From Dromiciops gliroides (taxonomy: Eukaryota; Chordata; Mammalia; Microbiotheria; Microbiotheriidae), in assembly GCF_019393635.1 (NCBI RefSeq), contig NC_057866.1, positions 1,313,001 to 1,377,000 of the forward strand: a stretch of 64,000 nt of DNA, read 5' to 3'. Shown one piece after another: positions 23,421 through 35,400 of the stretch (positions are counted from its first letter, which is position 1; the number at the start of each line of letters is the position of its first letter). Under the pieces are notes generated by a model. It worked only from the letters and a program-made list of their open reading frames with translations, was not told where the DNA came from and searched no databases. The position numbers and the translations under genes were made by a program.

Positions 23421-26400
23421 CTCTGTACCACAGTTTCCCCCTCTGTAAAAAGAGGGTTGGACTGGGCAGTATCTAGGACCTCTTCCAGACCCATATCCAT
23501 GATTCTTTGATGCAGCCCTCCTATTCAGAAGCACCGTCATTTTGAGCTCACCTGGGTGATGTGGACAGCACCCATACAAAGGCTAACACTTTCAGGGCTG
23601 AGGAGGAAATTGGGATGTAAATTCCAGGCAGTAATATGAGGAGGGCTCCTGCCCTATTGTGTCTTTTCCCCCTCCTTCCCCCCTTCGGAGGCACCATGGG
23701 AAACCTGAGGATGCCACCTCCTTGGGCTCTCCCAGGGCCCCTAAAGGGCTGGGATTTTCCACAGGTGAAGGGTCACCAGCTACACGAACTTCCCTGTCCT
23801 TGTCCTGGGTCCCTGATTCCTCGACTTGATCCTGCCTGGGAACGTTCCTTCCAGGTGGCCCCCTCTGCCCTTCTTATCAGCCAAATAAGTAGATCCACAT
23901 GGAGTTCTCAGCCTCATCATGGAGAGAGGTTAATACTGTGTCCACAAAGGGCAAAGCCTCACCCAAGGGGAATGACCTAACCAAAGTCTCATGGGGAGTA
24001 TGTGGTGAAAGTGGGAGCCAAACCCAGGTCCTTTTAAAGCAAATGCTGCATCCTTCCTCCCACTTCAGGTCACGAGGCTGCATTGTCTCTTCTGGGCTCC
24101 TGGGGTTCCCCTTGGTAGATGAAGCCTTTACTGTCCTAACTGGTGTTTGCTACATAGAATTTCCCCTGGAGAGAAAGTTGTGTCCCAGGAAGGTCCGTCT
24201 CGTGGTCTCACTTATCCTCCGACACTTGGGGACCTCCTTGAGGTGAGCAGCTTCTCCCAAAGTACAGATAGACACCCTTCTGGAGCTTCTCATGCTCTGT
24301 GCCTCTTCCTGGGGCACTGCCATCCTCTCAACTCTGTCCTCCGCCCCCGGGATTCCCTCCTTCCTTTCTCGGAGAAGGCCACCCAGGCAGCCCAGGGTAG
24401 GAGCATCACAAGGCCCTCAGCTGGCCTCCTTTCCTGGTTATGAGGAGCTCTATGGGGACTTTTTATGTTGACTTTTATTGGACACAGCAACTTGTGAACC
24501 GCAACCTCTGCCTGTGCAGGGAAATCAGAAGGGTCCAGGCTCCTCCTCCCCATTTGCCCAGAAGAGATGCTGAATCCCAATGCTCGGGAAAGTTGAGCAT
24601 AGAGGTCAGAAGCCAGCTGTGGGCTTCTTACAGCATGGCTCTGCTTTGGGGGCACCCACTCTGACCTTGACAGGGAGGAAATGCCATCTGGCCTCCTTGG
24701 CCACCTGCCTCCAGGTGAGGCCTGTGGCAGCCATGATGGAGGAGGATAACACTGAGAGCCAAGAGAAGGGAAGATGAGGGGCCCCAGAAGACCCAGCAGA
24801 GAACACTTCTCGGCTGAGGCATCAGCAACTTCAATGGAACCATTTCTATAGTCATCACTGTTCTCTGTTATTTCATCCTCCCAACATCCCTGGGAAGAAG
24901 ACTGGGGGGGGGGGACAGGGAAGGAAACTGAGGCCCAGAAAGGGGAGCTTGCTTGTCCAAAGCCTTGTGGCTGGTCAGCAGGAGATCTAGTGCTTTTGGT
25001 TCCCTAGTCAGTCTAGGACTGTTCAAGCCTCCACTGTTCTGAGGATCCTGAGCAAGTCACTTGGCTTCTGTGGCCTCAGTTTCCTTCACTGTAAAATGGG
25101 GTGAAGCCAGTGGCAGACTAGGTCTCTCTATGGGCTTTCCAGTTCTATAATCTGTGAGTTAGAGGGGCAGTGCAGCCCAGTGGAAGGAGACTGGGGTTGA
25201 AGGCTCTCCTTGATGTTGATCATCTGTGTGACCCGGGCCAAAGTCACGTGACTCCTCAGGGCTCCGGGCAGTTCTCTGAGATGACGGACCTGAGGGAAGG
25301 CACCAGGCTGCTTGAATTCCCTGGGAATGCTGAAGAACTCACAGGATCAGTCTTTGAACTTGCCCCCAAAGGCAAAGGGGCACAGCCCAGGGAAAGAGCT
25401 GCTGGAGGAGCTGAACACAGGGTGGGGCCAGCAAGGCTCAGACCCCAGGATAGGGGGCCACAGCCTGGCTCCCTGTGGACAGCTGGGGACAGGTCCTGGT
25501 TGGGGGACATCCAGCTCTTTGCAAGCTCACTCCAAGAAGCTCCTTGTCTGCAGGGCTGAGGGGCAGTCTGGGGGAAGCCTGGCCAGGGGCTCACATTGTT
25601 GGGGGGCACCCGGACCAGATCCGGATGCACTGCTTTCTAAAGGAGAGCCAGGATTACAGGCCCCTGGAAGGAAAGTCCTTGAGGTGCATGGGAATTCTGT
25701 GGCCCAGTGGGCGGCTGCAGCCCTAAGCTGGGTTCCCTGCCCATTTCAGACAAGTTTTGATTACATGTAATTCTGGAGGGGATTAGGGCAGCCAGAGAGG
25801 ATTGAAGGCCCTCTGCATGCCAACACAGAAACCTGTGGGTCTGCAGGAGGGCCCTGCCCGCTTCCTCTTCACCCACATCGCCCGGGCACACCCAGAGCTG
25901 GTGGCCCAGAGAAGGTCCGAGAGGATTGTCAGTCAGACTGATGAGAGGGGTGGGCAAACACCAGGGTCCTCCCCAGGGAGAAAAGGAGGCAGCAGAGGGT
26001 TCAAAAGGCCCCCAGAGTCTGGGGCCAGGAGGGTCCTGGGCATATCACAGTTTGGACCATTGATTAGGGGAAGCCTAGGCCAGAGTCTGCCCCTTTGGGG
26101 TCTCAAGCAGCAGAACTGACCTAGGAACTGACGAGGGATGGCGTGTGGAAAAGGTTCCTCAGGCTTGCAGTTAGAGGAACATTTGAGGGGGGTCAAAGGG
26201 AGATGCTTCTGCTTAGCCCACTGTGGTCCAGGCAGGGCCAAGGTTCCTGAACTCCAGGGGCCCTGCCAATGTCATTGTGGCACCAGCTGTGTGCCCGCTA
26301 GTTGCTGGGAGGAAAGGGGCAGCTTCTCCTTGGGTGTGTGCTGGAATTGGAGCAATTGGGCCCGGGGCACCCTGCAGAATTACTTGGTTTACCCAGAGAG

Positions 26401-26594
26401 CTATAAAAGATGATTGCCTGATAACTGAATCAATATTTCCCCACCACTGCCCAAGGCAGCCAAGCTGGGCACCTGAGCCTGGGAGCCCCCACCGATGTTT
26501 GCTCATTAATCTGGCAAATGTTACACCCATTCCTGACCCCTCCTCTTCCCCTTCCCCTCCCTCTGAGGGCAACACCTGGCCGCCCAGCAGCCTG
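23421..26594. other. Upstream flank of MUC2, no gene recognised
   Basis: GC-richer than the sequence further left. A MIR fragment lies at about 25,045-25,160. Many overlapping open frames are present but none shows a domain or splice structure I can support. It probably contains distal regulatory sequence for MUC2. The last 200 bases (about 26,400-26,560) contain AT-rich motifs (CTGATAAC, TCAATATTT, CATTAAT) and a pyrimidine-rich block. Confidence 0.5.
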
Positions 26595-26630
26595 CATATA
26601 AAGCCACGGCCCCATCACAGTCATTCTCCA
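26536..26630 (+). promoter_or_regulatory. MUC2: MUC2 core promoter
   Basis: TATAAA at 26,597-26,602 is preceded by a C/T-rich block (about 26,536-26,562) suited to SP/KLF factors and by an E-box CACCTG near 26,573. The expected start site is near 26,625-26,632, giving a 5' UTR of about 25-30 bases. The CATATAAAG context also fits a CDX-type site. CDX2 is known to activate human MUC2, but binding here is inference. Confidence 0.7.
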
Positions 26631-26654
26631 GCCAGCCCATCCAGCTGAGCCAAC

Positions 26655-26730
26655 ATGGGGTTGAGCCCAGCCAGCCTCCTGGTGGTCTGGCTGGCTCTCA
26701 CCTCGGTAGGGACGGCGGACCTTCAGAAAG
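26655..26730 (+). CDS. MUC2: MUC2 exon 1: signal peptide
   Basis: Encodes residues 1-25 with a hydrophobic core (SLLVVWLAL). Likely signal peptidase cut near VGTA-DLQ. Donor GTAAGA, phase 1. Intron 1 (26,731-28,715) holds a MIR fragment near 27,735-27,870 and no other feature I can support. Confidence 0.95.
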
Positions 26731-29396
26731 GTAAGACATGCAGAGCTACTGGATGGTCCCGTGGCTCTAAGTGGATAGCCCCCTTCCCTCAAGGGTCTCA
26801 GGCCCATTACTCACCTTCTTGTGACCTGTCAGCTTCTTCATTAGAAATGGGCAGCTGGACATGGGCAGCAGCTCTGCTTGGGCTGACCAACAGTCCCTGG
26901 CTCTGGGACTCTTGGAGTCCTGGGCAACTGGTCCTCTTGGCAGCCAAGTCATGAGGGTTCCTCAGCCTGGGAAGATGAAGGCTAGGGCAAGAACAGCAGA
27001 GACATTAAAATCATGTGGAGACCAAGTGTGTGTGTGGCTTCCTTTCTGGGCTTGTTGAGTAGACCTCAGGGGATCCCCATCTGAGGCTCCAAAGAGGCAC
27101 CCCAGAACCACAGGACTGACAAAAGAAAGTACTGCTTATGTGGTGGGGAGAGAGCAGACAGGAGGTTTCCCCTCCACCACGAGGGGGAAGCCACAGGTTC
27201 AGTAAAAGCTCTGAGAAAACTCCAAATGACAGGACCATGGGGAGCTCCTCCGGAGGTGAGCAGACTTATCCTTTCCCTCTTTTTCAGTTGTCCCACCTGT
27301 TGAAGGAGGGGGTTGGACCAGGTCTCCATTAAGGCACTCCTTGACTGTAAATCCTAGCGTCCCAAGACCCCAGTCAGTATGGGGATGGGATGGGGTTGTC
27401 CAAACCTCCCAGAGTTCAACCCATGGTGGTGTACTTGTGCCCAGCACCCAGTGACTGACAGCGGCTAGTGCAGAGTCCTGGCCTGGACCCTGGAGAGGCT
27501 GAGAGACATTCCCTTCCTGGGACTTTGGGAATAAGATGCAGTGCCCATCAAGAAGAGAAAGTAGCCTCTTCTGAGGTGGTGAAGGTGCCCTGGTGCCATT
27601 CTTGCCTTGTCCTGCCCGATCTGAGGCACTGTTGTCTCTCCCCTGGCCCTGGCATGCCTGACCAAGAATCAAGACCCATATGTGGCTCTGGGCTGGGTTG
27701 AGGACCCCACAAACGTGACTGGGGCCTGGCTCCTGGTGAACCTGCCTCTAAGTCCTGGTCCTTCACTGACCTCAGGAAAATCCCTTTTCTGTGAGCTCCC
27801 ATCTTCACTGTAAAATGAAGGAATTTGGTGGGCCAGACCAGACAATCTTGAAATTCTCTTAGAGCTCTAACTGCTGACTCAGGCCCCTCATGGCCTTTTC
27901 CAGTCCAGTGAGAAAGGAAGTGGAATGGAGTGGGGGCAGCCTGAGGGGAGAGGAGAGACCACTAACGACAGGAGTGGTGGGGACCCTGCAGGAGTGGGCT
28001 GGGTGGCTGGCAGTTAGCAAGGCAGTGAATCTGGCAGGAGGGCTGTTCAAGGCTTCACCCAACTGGCTGGGGGCAGCACCAGTCCATGGACTCTTGCTTC
28101 TTTCCAAGGAAGTGTGACACTGGGGTGGTTGAGGGGGGGGGGGCTGACAGATGCTGGAAGCCCAGCAGAAGTCTCTTGTATCTGGAGCCAGGCTGGGTGG
28201 TGGATGCATTTTCATCCTCATTTAGAAGGCATTTGCCAGAACAGGGGCCCCCAGCAAAGACCCCAATGCAAGGCAGTTCTGAGGGCCTCAAATCGCTATT
28301 GGCTTTGCAGCCTGATAGAAGGGGATCCTCCCCACTGGCTGGGGAAGGGAGGGAGCAGGAACTGGAGGGACCTTAGGTCCCTAATTGGAATGCTCCCTTC
28401 CTGGTACTCTGGGAAGCCATGAAAGATGCCCTGTGCCTGCCGATGCTGCAGCCTGACAGATGGAGGGGAATCCTGGCTGCCAGGTTCAGGAGCAAAGGAG
28501 GGACCTCAGACTATTTCTTGGAATCCCCCTCTTGACTTTGAGGAGCCCCTGTATTCATCATAGGCCCCTTGGTGGGTTCATCAGGCTTTGGCCTTCAGGG
28601 TTCCTATGGATGCACCTGCGGGAGGCCAGAGACTGCCCCAAACCCCAGGCCATCTGAGGGACACACCAGCCCCGCAAACTGTGATTTCAAGCTTCTCTCT
28701 GTGTTCCTGCCACAGGCAGGAGTCTCAACCATGGCCATGATGTCTGCAGCACCTGGGGCAACAATCATTACAAGACGTTTGATGGGGATGTCTACCAGTT
28801 CCCTGGCCTCTGCGACTATAACTTTGCTTCGGACTGCCGGGACATGTACAAGGAGTTTGCTGTCCACATCCAGCGTGGCCTGAGCCAGGCTGGCCATCCC
28901 CAGATCACCTACATCCTGGTCGCAATCAAGGATGTCACTGTCTACCTCACCCACCAGCTTGTGGTGGTGAATGGGGCCATGTGAGTCATGGGAGGGAGAG
29001 GGTGGAAAAGCGAGTGCGGCTGCCCTCTTGGCATGCCCACTTCCTGTTGCCCCACCCAATATCCTAGCAAAGAGGTCTCCACCAGCCACATGCATCACAG
29101 AAATAGCACCAACAGCTGGTGCCCATGAGCAGGAAGACCTGTGCCTAGCCCTGGGGCTCATGGACATAGGCTTGAGTTCCTGGTTAGGAGATACTGGAGG
29201 GCATCTCATCCAAGCCTCTCCCTTTACAGAGGAGGAATCTGAGGCCCAGAGAAGGGAGGGACTTGTCCAAGGTCTCCCAGCTAATCCATGGCAGCATCTC
29301 CAACTCCCAAATCAGGGCCATTAAAACAGAATCTCTAGAAAGAATGGGGAGGAGACTTGACCAAGGTCACACAGCACCAGTGGGTAGCTGATCTGT

Positions 29397-29483
<87 letters not shown>

Positions 29484-32400
29484 CTCATCAATTCCCTTCT
29501 CCAAGTCTAGGGTAAGGGTATCAGCTCAAACACAAAGCTGAATCCAATCAATGTTGCTGGAAATTACTGCTGTTCCACAGCGTGGGGCAGGGTTGGGGGG
29601 TGCCCGAGTGATGAGGAAGAGGGACAGGGGTTAAGCTGAGTCTTGCCACTCCATTTTTGCTCTGTGGCCTGTACTGCTTACAGACAAGGCTATTTTCAAA
29701 GGACAAAGTTCTGTGTGTAATTCCCACCCAGAGGTTAAAGTTACTGAGGAAGTGTCTTGTTTAAAGGGACAAAGGAACCAAGGACAGCTCCCCGCCTTCT
29801 CCTGGGCTAGGGATTGTTCCTATTCCATTGTTCCTAAAACAAAGACTTGAATGTGGACCCGTTGGGCTGGTTGGCTGGAGTAGGAGGAGTGTCTCAGATT
29901 TCATTGCTTGCCTTTCCTTGCATCCCATCGAGGGCGCCTGGCCCCTGGTGGGGTCATGGGCACCCATTGTCATGCCCTGAAAGCTGTCAACCCCAGCTCG
30001 CCATGCCCCCTTTAAATCTCCAGCCAAGGGGCATTGCTCCTGAGTTGGGGAGCAGAGTGGGGACTAGATGAATCTATAAGGTCTGTGTTGGAAAGATTCA
30101 GCTGTGTAGCCTTGGGCAAGTCACTTCCCTTGTGTCAGCGTCTTCTTCCTCATCTGTGAAATAGAGATAATCACACATGCACCATCTGTCTCCAGGACTG
30201 TGGTGAAGAAAATGTGTTGTCAGCCTTAAAATGCTCTAGCAACACCAGCAACTTCTGGTCTGATGATTGACATGTGGCTTATGGAAAGCCAGCGAGACTT
30301 AGGAGGTCATCTCTGCCCCACCAGCACAAGGCCTGCAGCTCAGGCAACTGCCACTGGGCAGGGCGAGTCTGGCTGCAGTGTCATAGATCCCAGCTTCTTA
30401 AACTGTGGATGGAGACCCCGTATGGGGTCATGTAACTGAATGTGGGGTCACATCACAACAGCAAAAGGTTCTGTACACCTCCTTTTGTACATATATACCT
30501 GGGGTAGCATGCCATTTTCTAGGGTGAAAAGGGGTCATGAATAGAAAAAGTTTAAGCAGCCCTGTCACAGACCTTTGTTCTCCAAAGACCTTGGGGTATC
30601 CTGGCTGAGTTTCCCCAAGTCCTGGGCTTGGTGCTGGAGTGGGGAGAAGAGAAAACAAGAGACAGACAGAGAAACAGAGAGAGCCCGAGATGGTTGGGGA
30701 GCAGGGAACAACAGGCAGAAGGCTGGGAGCAGACTGATGCTTTCCAAGGGAGTGGGGAGGAGGCTGTGGTGTTCTTGTGGCCCAGATGTGTGAGATCAGT
30801 AGAGACCCGCTGGGGAGGACAGAGAAGCCCTCCTGGCAGGGCGATCGGAGAGCAGCATCTTGCCCACGGTGGTAACTGATCACCCAAACTACATGACTGC
30901 CCCCCCCCCTGCTGCTTTCATGCTGATGAGTCTCCAAACTGAAGCTTTGGTGGCAGAGAGCACAGGCCCCTGGCTTTAGGGCCCTAGGCTGCCTCCAGGT
31001 GCCCCAACCCCTTATCCTCTCTGCCCCACCTCTCCACATCTCCTTGCAGGCACCAGGGGCCTTGGCCAATTGCTGGGCTCCAGGAGTCTCTGGGAGTTCC
31101 TTGGTGAGGCTCAGCCCAGATGCAATGTGGTGCCTTCTTGTCTACTTTCTTGTAGAGTCCGTGTCCCTTACTACAACTCTGGGCTCCTCATTGAGAAGAA
31201 TGATGTCTACACCAAGATTTATGCCCGAGGGGGCTTGGCTCTCATGTGGAACCTCCAGGACTCCCTCATGGTAAATTCACTCCCTCTGAGTGTGCAGAGG
31301 GTCCAATGGCCTCTGGTCTCTTCCACCCTCCCCCCCTCCGGCCCCCGTCTCCAGAGTGCCATGGGCAAGAAGAGGGAAAGGGGAAGCCTGCTCCAGGCTA
31401 GTGCCTAAGTACACTACAGGAGAGCAGGAGGGGGCCTGAAAGACTGAAGCTGAGGCCCGGAGAGGGGAAGGTCCCCTTGGGCTTGGGGATGGGGCAACAC
31501 GTAGGAGTATGTGGGGGGCCCCTGGGAGCCCCTTGTGCCCCAGCCCTGTTGCAGTCAGATGTGCCTGTGGGGAGCTGGCTGTCCCTACTTCGTCGGCTGC
31601 CAGGCTCAATGCCTCTCCCTTCTTTTTCCTCTTCTCAGTTGGAGCTGGATGGCAAGTTCCGCAACCACACCTGTGGCCTGTGTGGGGACTACAATGGCAG
31701 GCAGACGTACTCTGAGTTCAGTGATGAGGGTAGGCAGCTCCCCTCCCCCACCCGGGGGGCTTGGCAGGGGCAGGAGAGGGAGGAAGGGTCTGTTCTGGAG
31801 CTATGGACCCAGATACATGCAGCTCTGTGCTCTCCTTCCAGGAATTACCTTCAGCCCCATTGAATTTGGGAACATGCAGAAGATTAACCAGCCCAATGCT
31901 GTGTGTGAGGACCCAGAAGAGAAGGAATACCCCCAATCCTGCTCTGAACATGTAAGTGATTCCTGACAGAAGAGCATGAGGGCTGGCCTGGGTGTGGGTG
32001 GTTGTGACTCCCAGAAGGATGATAAGGGAAAGCTATTGAAGGGACATACAGAAGTGTACTTGTGAACATTTAACAATGGGCTCTCCAAAAACAAACTATG
32101 GATGAAACACTTTTAATTTTAGTCCATCATTAACATTCTTTCCATCACTTCCTGAAATCTAGATGATTAACAGAACACCAAATTGAGTCCTATTTAGAAC
32201 CTTTGTTAATTTCTGATCTGTAAATACTCACATTGAAAATTTAACAATTGGCTCTTGTGAGCTCATTGGCTATGGCTCCAGCACACCTCTGCATGTTCCC
32301 TTCCATCTTTCCCTCAACCTCCCTTCCTCCCTCTCTCCCTCCCTCCCTCCCTCCCTTCCTTCCTTCCTTCCTTCCTTCCTCCCTCCCTCCCACCTTCCCT

Positions 32401-35400
32401 ACCTTTCTTCCTTCCTCCCTCTCTCCCACCTTCCCATCCTTCCTTCCTTCCTTCCTTCCTTCCTTCCTTCCTTCCTTCCTTCCTTCCTTCCTTCCTTCCT
32501 TCCTTCCTTCCTTCCTTCCTTCCTTCCTTCCTTCCTTCCTTCCTTCCTTCCTCATCCTCTCCAAAATTCCCAAGGAGGAACAGCTGAGAGCTTACACCCT
32601 GACGTGGTACAGGTCTGCTGATGGCTCTGCTAAGGTAGGAGCCAGAGAGAAGCCTGGGGTAGCTGGGGGCCAGTGTAGACTCATGGGCGTGGTCTTCACC
32701 CCTTTCTCACCAGCGAGCCCAGTGTGAGGATCTCCTGATGTCATCGGCCTTTGAGGACTGCCAGGCCATCGTGCCAGTGGAACTGTATATCCAGGCCTGC
32801 ATGCAGGATCTGTGTCAGTGTGAAGACTCCTCCTTCTGTCTGTGCAGTACAGTCTCAGAGTTTTCCCGCCAGTGCTCACATGCTGGAGGCCGGCCCCACA
32901 CTTGGAGGACTGATTCATTCTGCCGTAAGTGTCCATGGAGGGCCAGGGCTGGGGAGGAGAGAGAATGTGTGGCTAGGGTGGAAGAGGTGGGACAGCTATC
33001 CTTTCTCTGGCCAGTGTCTCCAGGTCTTGGAACTCACTCTTCCTGGCCCATAATTCCTCTTTGGGTCCTGAAGGGCCCACACCAAGATGATGGAAATATG
33101 GGGTAGTAAAGGGGATCTCTGGGGATGAAAGACCACTGTATGATATCCCAGTTATCCCGGGTCTGGTTCAGGCACCCAGGGCCCCCGGAGGTCTCCCCTT
33201 GCTCTCCCGGATCCTTCCTTGCTCCTGGTACTGCTGCCTCTCCCTAAATAGCAATTTTCTTCCTTCCCAGTGGAATAACGAGAACCACACTAGTGGCCTC
33301 CCTCTCCTTTGTCTCTGGAGGGCAGCTTACAGTGATGAGCTGGGTCTGCAGTGGGAGGGACCTGAAGCTGCGCTAGAGAGAAGCTGATATCTTTGGTGGA
33401 GGGAGAAGAGAGGGACTCATTCGATGGGAATTGTAGCCCTGACTTTGGTCTCTTTGGAGGGAACATTCCTTGGTTTTCCTTTGTTTGGGGCTGAGTAAAT
33501 CTGCAGGATCATTTCCTTAAGCACTCAGGTTTTCCTGGAGTGGGCTTTGAATGAGTAAACTGTGGGGCATTTGGAGGGAATTCCCAGTGTGGTAGGGAGG
33601 GCTGGGGCAGAGGCTTAGTGCTGTCCATGGTCCTTCCTCCAAGACCCTTGAGGGTGGGCTTTCAATGGGCCAGCCTTGGGGGTGAGTTTCCAGGACTGCA
33701 GGAGGGTTTGACAAAAGCCTTAGAGGACCAGCAGGGAAGGTTTCTGGGGAAGAGGTGTGACCTGTGACCTGAGAGCATCTTTCCAAGTCTGGGAGTTAAC
33801 AGCCTTGTATGGAGATGATCCCCCGAACTTTTTTTTGTAAGGATTTTTGTTTTTTTTCTTGTAATAAACATTTCTAATTATAGTTTTGAGTTCTAATTTT
33901 TATCCCTCCTTCCCACCCTCCTTTCCCCCCTCCCTGTGTGGTAAGCAATGAGATATGGATTATACATGTATGATTATGTCAAACATGACCCTATTAACCA
34001 TTTTGTATAAGAAAACTTGGATAAGTGAAAAAATGAAAGCAAAAAATAGCATGCTTCAGTCTGTTCCATCAATACCAGTTCTTTCTTTGGAGGTGGATAG
34101 CATCTTTCATCAATAGTTCTTTGGGATTTTCTTGATCATTGTATTTTTGAGAATAGTTAAGTCTTTCACAGTTCTTCATCAAACAATATGTTGTCTTTGT
34201 GCATAATGTTCTCTTGGTTCTGCTCAATTTATTATACATCAGTTCAGACAAGTCTTTGCAGGACTTTCTGAAATCATCCTATTTGTCATTTCTGATAGCA
34301 CAATGATATTCCATCACCATCCTATACCATAACTTGTTTAGCCATTCCCCAACTGATGGATGTTCCTTTGATTTCCAATTCTTAGCTACCACAAAAAGAG
34401 CTGCTATAAATATTTTGTACAAGTAGATATTTTTCTCTTTTTTGGGGATGTCTTTGGGATATAAACCTAGCAGTGGTATTGCTGGATCAAAGGGCATGAA
34501 TAGTTTTATAGCCCTTTGGGCATAGTTCCAAATTGCTTTCCAGAATCGTTGGATCTTTTTACAATTCCACCCATAGTGGATTAGCATCCCAGATTTCCCA
34601 AATCCCCTCCAAAATCCAATATTTTCTGTTTTTGTTATGTTTGCCACTCTGTTGGTGTGAGGTGATACCTCAGGGTTGTTTTAATTTGCGTTTCTCTGGT
34701 CAGTAGTGATCTAGAGCATTTTTCATATGACTACAAATAGCTTTGATTTATTTGTCTGAAAACTGCCTGTTCATATCCTTTGACCATTTATCTGTTGGGG
34801 AATGACTTGTATTTTGATACATTTGACTCCGTTTTCTATATAATTGAGAAATGAGGCCTTTCTCAGAGTTTTTTTGTCAAAAATTCTTTACCACTTTTTT
34901 GTTTCCCTTGTGATCTTGGTTACATTAGTTTTGTTTGTGCAAAACTCTTTAATTTTATATAATCAAAATTATCTATTTTATATTTTGTTTTGCTCTCTAT
35001 ATTTCCTTTGGTCCTTCCTAAATCTTTCCTCTTCGCATAAATGTGACATAACCGATTCCATGCTCTCTTAATTTGCTTATGGTATCATCCTTTGTATGTA
35101 AATCATGTACCCATTATGACCTTATTTTAGTATACAGTATGAGATGTTGATCTATACCCAGTTTCTGCCATACTGTTTTCCAGTTTTTCCAGAAGTATTT
35201 GTCAAATAATGAGTTTTTGTTCCAAAAGCTTGGGTCTTTGGGTTTATCATATACTAGTATACTACTATATTACTATAGTCACTTACTATAGTGTGATTTG
35301 TGCCTATCCTATTCCACTGATCCACTTTTCTATTTCTTGGCCAGTACCAGATTGTTTTGATCATTACTGCTTTATAATACAGTTTGAGATCTGATACTGC

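Noticed and set aside
23225..23579. LPSF- and KEGR-repeat open frames, and similar ones at 32,241-32,727
   Set aside because: Translations of CCTT microsatellites.
1..26590. MUC6 exons upstream, as expected from human gene order
   Set aside because: No D-domain, CysD or mucin-repeat coding sequence is visible on either strand, so MUC6 must lie beyond the left edge if synteny holds.
25170..26648. Cluster of overlapping 90-150 codon frames upstream of MUC2
   Set aside because: Both strands are open by chance in GC-rich sequence. None has a domain, and they overlap the promoter region.
28604..29209. 201-codon minus-strand frame opposite MUC2 exon 2
   Set aside because: Antisense shadow of exon 2 and flanking intron with no recognisable domain.
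30428..31069. 213-codon minus-strand frame in intron 2
   Set aside because: No domain, no splice context, and composition of chance open sequence in GC-rich DNA.
34279..34647. 122-codon minus-strand frame as a host gene
   Set aside because: It is the C-terminal part of L1 ORF2 within a truncated L1.
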